From Paracoccus sanguinis (lineage in GTDB: Bacteria; Pseudomonadota; Alphaproteobacteria; Rhodobacterales; Rhodobacteraceae), in contig NZ_FNNA01000001.1 of the NCBI RefSeq assembly GCF_900106665.1, positions 1,054,001 through 1,118,000 of the forward strand: a stretch of 64,000 bases of DNA, read 5' to 3'. Numbering within the stretch: position 1 is the stretch's first letter; the number at the start of each line of letters is the position of its first letter. Position numbers and translations under genes: made by a program. Shown here piece after piece: positions 1-6,670 of this stretch. Under the pieces are notes generated by a model. The model had not been told where the DNA came from. It ran no database searches and was given only the letters and a program-made list of their open reading frames with translations.

Positions 1-128
1 GACAGGCTGTCGATGCGCATCCCCCCGAACTCGGCCGTGGTCACCGCCCAGGCGCGGCGCAGCGGCAGGGCGGTCGTGCCCAGCGCCAGGGCGGCGCCGG
101 TCAGAAGCAGTCGGCGGGTGATGCGCAT
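1..128 (-). CDS. Exported metallo-hydrolase (SoxH-like), 5' part only
   Basis: Only the first 42 codons lie in the window; the 3' end is cut off. The start reads MRITRRLLLTGAALALG, an arginine pair followed by a hydrophobic stretch and a small-residue segment, so it looks like a Tat or Sec export signal. The mature part begins TTAEFGGMRIDSLS, which resembles the N-terminus of periplasmic MBL-fold hydrolases found near sox and quinoprotein genes. It starts 23 bases after the soxD stop on the same strand, so it is probably the next gene of the sox operon. The position is where Paracoccus-type clusters carry soxE or soxF. The SoxH-like assignment is inference from this short N-terminus and context; no metal-binding motif is visible yet. 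Confidence 0.5.
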   Translation of the reverse strand, partial: MRITRRLLLTGAALALGTTALPLRRAWAVTTAEFGGMRIDSL

Positions 129-151
129 CGGTCAGGCCTTTCTCGGTCGGG

Positions 152-994
152 TCAGTCCATCTTGGGGGCGTCGGGGTTGTCGGCATCCTCCGACCCGCCC
201 GGCGTCACGTCGAGGTTCGCCGCGCGTTTGGTGATCTCGACGCTCTCCTTGCAATTCTCCATGCAGGGCTGGCCGGTGAACTTGGGCAGCTCGGTCGTCT
301 CGCGGTCGTCGACGACGAAGCCGTCGGCGTTCGGCATCACCACGCTGTCGAAGTTGTCGCGGTTGAGGACGAAATCCTGATCCACGATGCCGTTCGAGTA
401 GAGGATGTAGGCGACGATCGCATAGGTCTGGTCCGCGTCGAGCGTCTGCGCCGAGCCGAACGGCATCGAGCGGTGCACATAGTCCCAGACCGTCGAGAGA
501 TGGGGCCAGTACGAGCCCACGGTCTTGACCGGGCGGTCGTGGGTCAGCGTGCCCTCGCCGCCCGCAAGCGCCGGCCAGTTGTCCACGCCCTCGGCGAACT
601 CGCCGTGGCACGAGGCGCAGTGGTCCGAGAAGATCATCTCGCCATCGGCGGCCGAGCCCTCGCCCTCGGGCAGGCCCTGACCGTCGGGACGCACCGCGAC
701 CGACCAGGCCGCGATCTCCTCTGGCAGGGCGAGGCGGCCGATGCGCGGCGCCTCGCCCGCAGCAGCGGCCGGGGTTGCGGCATCAGGTGCTGCGGCGGCA
801 GGGGCAGCGGCCGCCGGAGCCGCCTCACTCGGCGCGGGCGCGGCTGCCGGAGCGGCGGGGGCCGCCTCAGCAGCAGCAGCGGCAGGGGCCGCGTCGCTTG
901 GCGTGGCCGCGGCGGCGGGGGTCTGGGCGAAGGACGGGGCGATCAGCCCGGCGGCGAGTGCGGCGCCCAGAAGAACCTCAGGAAATCTCGACAT
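152..994 (-). CDS. soxD: SoxD, c-type cytochrome subunit of sulfur dehydrogenase SoxCD
   Basis: Periplasmic electron-transfer subunit that takes electrons from the SoxC molybdenum centre during oxidation of SoxY-bound sulfane sulfur. I chose the ATG at 994 because GGAAGGTGG lies just upstream; a further ATG at 1009 gives five extra residues. The gene overlaps the soxC end by 17 bases. Residues 1-23 are a Sec signal peptide. Residues 26-82 are an almost pure Ala/Pro linker. One haem motif, CASCH, is at 126-130. The protein is 280 aa with a single CXXCH; the Paracoccus SoxD is larger and binds two haems, so the second haem domain is missing here. A C-terminal CMENC is not a haem site. Function is assigned from position after soxC plus the haem domain. 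Confidence 0.88.
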   Translation of the reverse strand: MSRFPEVLLGAALAAGLIAPSFAQTPAAAATPSDAAPAAAAAEAAPAAPAAAPAPSEAAPAAAAPAAAAPDAATPAAAAGEAPRIGRLALPEEIAAWSVAVRPDGQGLPEGEGSAADGEMIFSDHCASCHGEFAEGVDNWPALAGGEGTLTHDRPVKTVGSYWPHLSTVWDYVHRSMPFGSAQTLDADQTYAIVAYILYSNGIVDQDFVLNRDNFDSVVMPNADGFVVDDRETTELPKFTGQPCMENCKESVEITKRAANLDVTPGGSEDADNPDAPKMD

Positions 995-2264
995 TTTCCA
1001 CCTTCCCATCCGCGGCGACGTGCCAGGTCTGGATGCCGTTGTTGTGATAGACCGAGCGCAGCCCGCGGATCTCGCGCAGCGCGTCCTTGGTCGGCTGGAC
1101 GTAGCCGGTCGCGTCGATGCAGCGCGACTGGATCAGCATCTCGGACCCGTCCCACTCGTGGTCGAGGTAGAAGCGGTGCAGCGACAGCGGGTTGGCGTTC
1201 GGGACCAGCCGCGCCTCGCGCCAGCTCTTGCCGCCGTCGAGCGTCACGTCCACCCGCGTGATCGCGCCGCGGCCGGACCAGGCCAGCCCGGTGATGACCA
1301 GCGGCCCCTTGCCGTGGGTGATCGGCGCCTGCGGGCTGGGCGAGGTCACGACCGACTTGGCGTCCATCACCCAGGTCCACTTGCGCGAGGTGCCGTCGGT
1401 CAGGGTGTCGGTGTATTTCGACGTCTCCTCGCGGCTTTCCCACGGCTGGTCGCCAAGCTCGATGCGGCGCAGCCACTTGATCCACATATTGCCTTCCCAC
1501 CCCGGCACGACGAGCCGGACGGGATAGCCATGTTGCTTGCGCAGCGCCTCGCCATTGGCCTTGAAGGCCACGAGCACGTCGTCGAGCATCTTTTCCAAGG
1601 GGAAGCTGCGGGCGTTCGAGGACGCATCCGCGCCCTCGGCCAGCACCCACTTGGCCTCGGGCTTCACCCCCGCCTCTTCGAGCAGCAGGCGCAGGGGGAC
1701 GCCCGTGTATTCCATGTTGTGGATCATGCCGTGGGTGTATTGCGCGCCGTTGAGCTGCGCGCCGCCCCACTCCATCCCGCTGTTGGCGGCGCATTCGAGG
1801 AAGCAGGTGACGTTCTGGCGCGGGAAGCGCTCGAGGTCGTCGTAGGTGAAGACCAGCGGACGCTCGACCAGGCCGTTGATCATCAGCCGGTAGTCGGGCT
1901 TCGACAGCTCGATGGCGCCCGAGTGGTGACGCTCGAAGGCGCAGCCGGCCGGAGTGATGGTGCCGTCGAGGGCGTGGATCGGGGTGAAGTTGATCGACGA
2001 GATCACGTCCGCCGTCAGCCACGAGACGGTGCGGCGGATGACGTCATCCTCGAAATGGATCGGCATCCCGTAGGGATGCGCGTCCACCCCGTCGCCGAAC
2101 CCCGAGGCCCAGGGCTGCACCTCGGTGATGAGCGGGTCGGGCCCGCCTTGCGCCCGCGCCGCGGCGGGGACGAACGAGGTCGCGGCCAGCCCCGCGCCCG
2201 AGGCGAGGGTGGTGGTCAGGAAGCGCCGCCGGGAGGCAGAGGTCGCGGTGGTGTCGTGGGTCAT
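978..2264 (-). CDS. soxC: SoxC, molybdopterin subunit of sulfur dehydrogenase
   Basis: Sulfite-oxidase-family molybdoprotein. With SoxD it removes six electrons from cysteine-S-bound sulfane sulfur on SoxYZ in the periplasm. Residues 12-38 are a Tat signal (SRRRFLTTTLASGAG). The likely molybdenum-ligand cysteine is C158 in LECAANSG, matching the sulfite oxidase LQCAGNRR region. The C-terminal half is the dimerisation domain (VTGLAWSGRGAITRVDVTLDGG). The start is ATG at 2264, not the in-frame GTG at 2273, because AGGAGG sits inside the soxB stop region nine bases before this ATG. The length of 428 aa is normal for the family. It is tightly coupled to soxB upstream and overlaps soxD downstream. 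Confidence 0.95.
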   Translation of the reverse strand: MTHDTTATSASRRRFLTTTLASGAGLAATSFVPAAARAQGGPDPLITEVQPWASGFGDGVDAHPYGMPIHFEDDVIRRTVSWLTADVISSINFTPIHALDGTITPAGCAFERHHSGAIELSKPDYRLMINGLVERPLVFTYDDLERFPRQNVTCFLECAANSGMEWGGAQLNGAQYTHGMIHNMEYTGVPLRLLLEEAGVKPEAKWVLAEGADASSNARSFPLEKMLDDVLVAFKANGEALRKQHGYPVRLVVPGWEGNMWIKWLRRIELGDQPWESREETSKYTDTLTDGTSRKWTWVMDAKSVVTSPSPQAPITHGKGPLVITGLAWSGRGAITRVDVTLDGGKSWREARLVPNANPLSLHRFYLDHEWDGSEMLIQSRCIDATGYVQPTKDALREIRGLRSVYHNNGIQTWHVAADGKVENVEIS

Positions 2265-2269
2265 TCGGA

Positions 2270-3964
2270 TCACCCTCCTGTCACGGTGACGGTGGTGCGC
2301 GGGTCCACCCGCACGCTGCCGGTCTTGCGGATATGGGCCTCGATCACGTCCCAGATCTGCGGACCCTCGGTGCCTTCGTTGACGCTCGCCCAGCCGCCGA
2401 CCGTGTAGGTCTTGCCGGGGTCGATCGCCTCGCCCGTGTCGGTCAGGGTCAGGGCCGAGATCCGCTCACCCATCGGCTTGGCGATGTCGATGGCGTAGCT
2501 GAGGCCCCCCACGCGCACCATGTCGCCGCCCTGCTGGTAGTAGGGATCGGGGTTGAAGATGTTGTCGGCCACGTCCTCGAGCACGGTCTTGAGCATCTCG
2601 CCCGACATCTCGTTGCGGTAGACCTGGCCGTAGGTCATCGAGCAGGCGTTGTGGATGTCCTCGCGGGTGATGTCGTCGCCGGGGATCAGCGACGGCCCCC
2701 AGCGCACGCCGGGCGACAGCGCGATCTGGGCGTCGCGCTCGGACCGGATCGCGTCGCAGATCAGGTCGTCCCAGGTGCCGTTGAAGTTGCCGCGGCGGTA
2801 GAGCAGGCTTTCGGTCTTGCCTACCACCTCTTCCAGCTCGGCCTTGAAGGGCGCGCGCTCGGTCTCGATCAGGCTCGCCATCTCGGCGTCGGGGGTGATG
2901 ACGTCCGAGAAGATCGGGATCAGCTTGTGGCGGAAGCCCATCATCCGCCCGTCGCGGACGTCCAGATCGACGCGGCTCACGAACTTGCCGTTCGAGCCCG
3001 AGGCGATCAGGATCGTCTCGCCCACCAGCACCGGCTCGGGCACCGCGTCGTGGGTGTGGCCGGTCAGGATCACGTCGATGCCCTTCACCCGGCCGGCCAT
3101 CTTGTGATCGACGTGAAAGCCGTTGTGCGACAGGCATACGACCAGATCGACCTTTTCGGTCCCGCGCAGCTCGTCCACGACGGCCTGCATCCGCTCTTCG
3201 CGGATGCCGAAGCTGTAGTCGGGGAACATCCACTTGGGGTTGGCGATCGGCATGTAGGGGAAGGCCTGGCCGATCACGCCGACCCGGACGCCGGCCTTCT
3301 CGATGATCGTGTAGGGGTCGAAGGCGGGCTCGTCCCATTCCACGTCGAAGATGTTGGCGCCGAGGAAGGGGAAGGGCAGCGCGTCCACGATCTCCTTCAC
3401 CCGGTCCTGGCCGAAGGTCCATTCCCAGTGGCTCGTCATCCCCTCGACGCCGAGCGCGTTCATGACGTTGACCATGTCCTGGCCCTTGGTCCTGAGCGAG
3501 GTCATCGACCCGTGCCAGGTGTCGCCGCCGTCGAGCAGGATCGAGTCCGGCCGCGCGGCCCGGATCGCCTTGACCACCGTGGCGACCCGGTCCATGCCGC
3601 CCATCCGGCCGTAAGTGCGGGCCAGCGCGGCGAAATCCTCGTACGTCAGGGCATAGGCGTCGGGCGAGCCGGGGGCGATGCCGAACATCTCGAGAAACGC
3701 CTTGCCGGTGACATGCGGCGGGCGGCCGGCGGCCTCGCCCACGCCGATGTTCACCTCGGGCTCGCGGAACCAGATCGGCTTGAGCTGGGCGTGGATGTCG
3801 GTGACGTGGATCAGGGTCAGGTTGCCGAAATCCTCGAACTCCAGCAACTTGTCCTGCGTCAGCGCCTGCTGCGCGGCGAGCCGGCCCCAGTTGCCGTGGC
3901 CGCTGAGGCCCCAGAGCGCCGAGGTGGCGAGCGCGGCCTGCAGGAACTCTCGCTTGGTGATCAT
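2270..3964 (-). CDS. soxB: SoxB, thiosulfohydrolase
   Basis: Dimanganese hydrolase that releases sulfate from the SoxY-cysteine-bound sulfonate group. The 564 aa length is normal. Metallophosphatase-type metal motifs are all present: DIH at 56-58, DGGDTWHGS from 145, GAN at 202-204, SHNGFHVDH from 279 and GHTHD at 302-306. The C-terminal 5'-nucleotidase-type domain follows from about residue 390. The export signal reads MITKREFLQAALATSALWG; it has KR where Tat signals normally have RR. The gene lies 105 bases after soxA and five bases before the soxC ATG, and its last codons contain the soxC Shine-Dalgarno sequence. Confidence 0.97.
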   Translation of the reverse strand: MITKREFLQAALATSALWGLSGHGNWGRLAAQQALTQDKLLEFEDFGNLTLIHVTDIHAQLKPIWFREPEVNIGVGEAAGRPPHVTGKAFLEMFGIAPGSPDAYALTYEDFAALARTYGRMGGMDRVATVVKAIRAARPDSILLDGGDTWHGSMTSLRTKGQDMVNVMNALGVEGMTSHWEWTFGQDRVKEIVDALPFPFLGANIFDVEWDEPAFDPYTIIEKAGVRVGVIGQAFPYMPIANPKWMFPDYSFGIREERMQAVVDELRGTEKVDLVVCLSHNGFHVDHKMAGRVKGIDVILTGHTHDAVPEPVLVGETILIASGSNGKFVSRVDLDVRDGRMMGFRHKLIPIFSDVITPDAEMASLIETERAPFKAELEEVVGKTESLLYRRGNFNGTWDDLICDAIRSERDAQIALSPGVRWGPSLIPGDDITREDIHNACSMTYGQVYRNEMSGEMLKTVLEDVADNIFNPDPYYQQGGDMVRVGGLSYAIDIAKPMGERISALTLTDTGEAIDPGKTYTVGGWASVNEGTEGPQIWDVIEAHIRKTGSVRVDPRTTVTVTGG

Positions 3965-4069
3965 GGGTCATGCTCCGTCATGGCCGCGCGCAGTTGCGTG
4001 CGACCGTGGGGTTGAGGGCCGCGGGGGGCAGGGCCACCCCGCCGCGCGCGTCCGAAATGGGCTGGGTCC

Positions 4070-4927
4070 TCAGTGACGGACCGACACGCCCTCGACCGGC
4101 AGGCCTGCGCCGCGCGAGGCGACATAGAGCTCGAGCGCCCGGAACTCGGGCGAGCCGGCGGCAAAGGTCTCGGCCCGCGTGTCGCGCACGCAGCCGACGA
4201 AGCGCTGGTGGATCGAGACCATGCCGGCGTCCTTGAGCCGGTAGGTCGGGAAGCCGTTGATCTGGCCCTGCGACAGGTGGTCGGCGCGGATCATGTCGCC
4301 GGCGTGCTGCTCATGGCAGTTGGCGCAGGCGAGCTCGAGCTGGCCGTAGCGGGTGTAGTAGATCTCCTTGCCCTTCTCCCAGTAGCTCTGGGCCGGGCCG
4401 TCGGTCTTGACCGCCACCGGCATCCCGCGCGACTGCATCGAGATCGCCGCGGTCATGTTCTTCATCTCCTGGCTGTTCCACTTCCACTCGTCGGCGCCGA
4501 TCCGGGTGGTGCGGCAGTTGTTGACGAAGTTCTCGAGCGACCACAGGTCGTCGCCCTTTTCGTTCATCTTCGGCATCGCGGCGCGCACGCCCTTCATCGA
4601 TTCGATGCCGTTGTGGCAGTTCGCGCAGGACTTGCCCTCGGTGCCCTCGACCGCGTCCCAGGCCGCAAGGCCGCTGTCCACGAACACCATGCCGGGGTTC
4701 GAGAAGTCGTCGGACTGCATCGCCCGCGTGTCGGGGTCGCGGTAGGCATGGCCCGAGATCACCTCGGGGAAGGTGTCCTTGAGAAACTCGGGCGCCGGCG
4801 CCCTGAGCGGCAGCACGACCTCGCCGCCGTTGATCGACAGCTCCTTGTCCTCGATCGGGTCGGCGTGCGCCGCCGCCGTCGAGAGAATCACCGCGGCGAG
4901 CGCGGCAGCGGCGAATTTCCTGGTCAT
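4070..4927 (-). CDS. soxA: SoxA, dihaem cytochrome c of the SoxXA complex
   Basis: With SoxX it joins thiosulfate oxidatively to the SoxY carrier cysteine in the periplasm. A Sec signal peptide covers residues 1-22 (cleavage near AHA). Two haem motifs, CANCH, are at 101-105 and 201-205, so this is the dihaem form. The active-site cysteine that ligates the catalytic haem is C246 in QRFVGCVRDTRAE, within the sequence context usual for SoxA. The length of 285 aa is typical. It is preceded by an 89-base gap containing a 9-bp hairpin and followed by a 105-base gap before soxB. Confidence 0.96.
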   Translation of the reverse strand: MTRKFAAAALAAVILSTAAAHADPIEDKELSINGGEVVLPLRAPAPEFLKDTFPEVISGHAYRDPDTRAMQSDDFSNPGMVFVDSGLAAWDAVEGTEGKSCANCHNGIESMKGVRAAMPKMNEKGDDLWSLENFVNNCRTTRIGADEWKWNSQEMKNMTAAISMQSRGMPVAVKTDGPAQSYWEKGKEIYYTRYGQLELACANCHEQHAGDMIRADHLSQGQINGFPTYRLKDAGMVSIHQRFVGCVRDTRAETFAAGSPEFRALELYVASRGAGLPVEGVSVRH

Positions 4928-4987
4928 GACGTTCCCCCCGTCGATGGTCTGGCTGCTGCCGGTGTCCGGCGCTTGGCTTTGTGGGCG

Positions 4988-5009
4988 GGGCCGCGGGTGG
5001 CCGCGGCCC
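4988..5009 (-). other. Hairpin between soxZ and soxA
   Basis: Nine-base perfect arms (GGGCCGCGG and CCGCGGCCC) with a four-base loop lie in the 89-base gap after the soxZ stop. No T-run follows on the coding strand, so it is more likely a processing or RNA-stability element than a terminator. Confidence 0.4.
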
Positions 5010-5016
5010 GCGCAGG

Positions 5017-5346
5017 TCAGGCGACCTCGATCGACTGCTTCTCCTCGTAGACCGAGCCGTCGTCGTCGTGCCAGGTGAAGGTGAACTCGCCCGATTTCTC
5101 GACCTTCACGTCGAACTCGAAATACGGGTTGGTCGAGATCGCCGGCTCCATCTTCACGTCGATGACGTTCTCGCCGGCGAAATCCACCACGAAGCGGTTG
5201 ATGATCTCGCGCGGGATCAGCTTGCCGTCGGCATCCTTGCGCTGCCCGGATTCCATCGGGTGACTGATGAGGGTCTTGAGGTTGATGACCTCGCCGGGCT
5301 TCGCGGTCTTGGGCACGCGCACCCGCGGTCTAATGTCCTTGGCCAT
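5017..5346 (-). CDS. soxZ: SoxZ, sulfur carrier complex subunit
   Basis: Small immunoglobulin-like partner of SoxY. The SoxYZ heterodimer carries sulfur intermediates between the Sox enzymes. The length of 109 aa is normal. Characteristic segments are RVRVPKTAKPGEVINLKTLISHPMESG, split over residues 7-33, and FTFTWHDDDGSVYEEK near the C-terminus. There is no signal peptide, consistent with co-export with the Tat substrate SoxY. It follows soxY by 36 bases. Confidence 0.96.
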   Translation of the reverse strand: MAKDIRPRVRVPKTAKPGEVINLKTLISHPMESGQRKDADGKLIPREIINRFVVDFAGENVIDVKMEPAISTNPYFEFDVKVEKSGEFTFTWHDDDGSVYEEKQSIEVA

Positions 5347-5382
5347 GTTCTTCTCCTGTATTTCCGGGATCGGGGCCGGCGG

Positions 5383-5865
5383 TCAGCCGCCGCAGCCGCC
5401 GATCGTGACCTTCACGTTCGACTTGGCCTGGGCGAAGTTGCCGTCGGCCAGCTTGGCGATGGCCACCACGTCCTGGGTCTTGGCCAGCCGGATGCGGGTG
5501 GCGAGGGCGTGCTTGCCGGCGGCGGGGCCGAAGCTGGCCACCATGACGCCCGGCGTCGGGTTGCCGGTGGCCAGCATCAGGATCTCGGTCGCGCCCTCGG
5601 CCTCGACCGAGACGGGGACGGTGTTGCCGTTCTCGGCGATCTCGGGGGCGGTCAGGCGGATGCCCTCGGTCCCCGGCTCTTTGCCGCCGGTGAACTCGGC
5701 GATCCATTCATCGACGGTCTTGACCGCGGCCGGCTCGGCCGGGGCGGCGGCGGCGGCGTCGGCGGCGGGCGCGGGGGCGGCGGCCTGGGCGAGGGCCTGT
5801 CCGGCCCCGGCGAGGCCGAAGCCCGCGGCGCCGAGGATCAGCGCCTTGCGTCGGTTCAATTCCAT
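5383..5865 (-). CDS. soxY: SoxY, sulfur carrier subunit with C-terminal swinging arm
   Basis: Carries sulfur covalently on the cysteine of its C-terminal GGCGG arm, which is intact (C158). The length is 160 aa. The N-terminal signal MELNRRKALILGAAGFGLAG is of Tat type. The start has a nearby purine-rich GAAGGAGAC sequence. It sits 61 bases after soxX and 36 bases before soxZ, the conserved soxXYZAB order. Confidence 0.97.
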   Translation of the reverse strand: MELNRRKALILGAAGFGLAGAGQALAQAAAPAPAADAAAAAPAEPAAVKTVDEWIAEFTGGKEPGTEGIRLTAPEIAENGNTVPVSVEAEGATEILMLATGNPTPGVMVASFGPAAGKHALATRIRLAKTQDVVAIAKLADGNFAQAKSNVKVTIGGCGG

Positions 5866-5926
5866 GCGTCAGTCTCCTTCAGGTCGGGCGCGGGGGCGGC
5901 GTGCACAGCCGCCCGGCGCCTGGCGA

Positions 5927-6468
5927 TCACTTGAGCGTCATCAGATAGGCCACCACATCCTCGATCTGCTGGGCGTCGAGGATCGGCGGCAGCGGCCCCT
6001 CGGGCGCCTTGCCGGTGTAGGCGGCGCCGGGGCGGACATAGCCTTCGGTCTTGTAGAAAGAGGGCATCATCGAGTCCGGGAAGGTCTGCTTGGCGTCCAT
6101 GACGATGCCGCGCAGATGCGCCTCGTCATAGCGCTCGGCCGCGCCGCCGAGCGAGGGGCCGATGTTGCCCTGGAAATCGACCTCGGGCATCGAGGGGATC
6201 TCGTGGCAGGCCACGCAGTTGCCCAGCGAATTCGTGGACATGATCTTGTAGCCCGACTCGACGTTGCCGGGCGTCCCGGTCAGCGACTGCGCCACCGAGC
6301 CGTGGTCGTACTGGACCGACGAGGGGCGGGTGCCTCGGCCGCGAGGGACGGGCCTGCGGCAAGCATCCCGGCCACCGCGAGGGTGAGCGCAGACCCCACG
6401 CGCGACACCGGATCGCCGGCCGGACCAGAGCCGATTCGGCAGACGTTTCCTGTGACAAATCGTAGCAT
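5927..6468 (-). pseudogene. soxX: SoxX, monohaem cytochrome c, with a one-base frameshift
   Basis: SoxX pairs with SoxA. The start is ATG at 6468, four bases after GGGAGGAG, and gives a signal peptide (SALTLAVAGMLAAGPSLAAEA). That frame stays open but departs from SoxX near the C/G run at 6323-6326. The mature protein continues in the next frame as SSVQYDHGSVAQSLTGTPGN, then the haem motif CVACH, the usual IGPSLGG segment, and the end at 5927. Adding one C to the four-C run (coding strand) joins the frames as AAEAPAPSSVQYDHG. The upstream extension of the downstream frame (to about 6529) is not SoxX-like. This is either a sequencing/assembly error in a homopolymer, a real inactivating deletion, or slippage. 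I label it pseudogene only because the frame is broken as given. Confidence 0.8.
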
Positions 6469-6499
6469 GCGGCTCCTCCCCTAGGCGCTGGCTAGAGGA

Positions 6500-6529
6500 A
6501 TCATATGCAAGTTTCGCGACGTGACGCAA
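6500..6529 (-). promoter_or_regulatory. Predicted sox operon promoter
   Basis: On the minus strand a -35-like TTGCGT (6529-6524) is followed after 18 bases by a -10-like TATGAT (6505-6500), ending about 32 bases before the soxX ATG. The fit of the -10 is good and of the -35 moderate. It overlaps the inverted repeat at 6510-6537. Sequence-based prediction only. Confidence 0.5.
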
Positions 6530-6537
6530 ACGAAACT
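6510..6537. promoter_or_regulatory. Inverted repeat over the sox promoter, candidate operator
   Basis: Perfect 7-bp arms AGTTTCG and CGAAACT are separated by 14 bases, so arm centres are about two helical turns apart. The repeat covers the predicted -35 and most of the spacer upstream of soxX. In Paracoccus and Pseudaminobacter the sox genes are repressed by the ArsR-type regulator SoxR. No soxR gene is visible in this window, so the binding protein is unknown. Confidence 0.45.
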
Positions 6538-6670
6538 ATGATCGGCGCGAGAATTCTTGCGACGATTTGTCCAAGCCGTCAGGGGTGGAGCGGAATTTTT
6601 CCTGCCCTCGCAGGGTTTTCCGGAAATCGAGGCGAGGCAGAGGCCAGCGCGGCCCCTGCCCTGCCCCTCG

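Noticed and set aside
741..2408. Plus-strand frame covering soxD, soxC and the end of soxB
   Set aside because: Crosses three well-supported genes on the opposite strand and has no recognisable domain.
6469..6529. Upstream extension of the downstream soxX frame
   Set aside because: A clear Shine-Dalgarno and signal peptide place the true start at 6468 in another frame.
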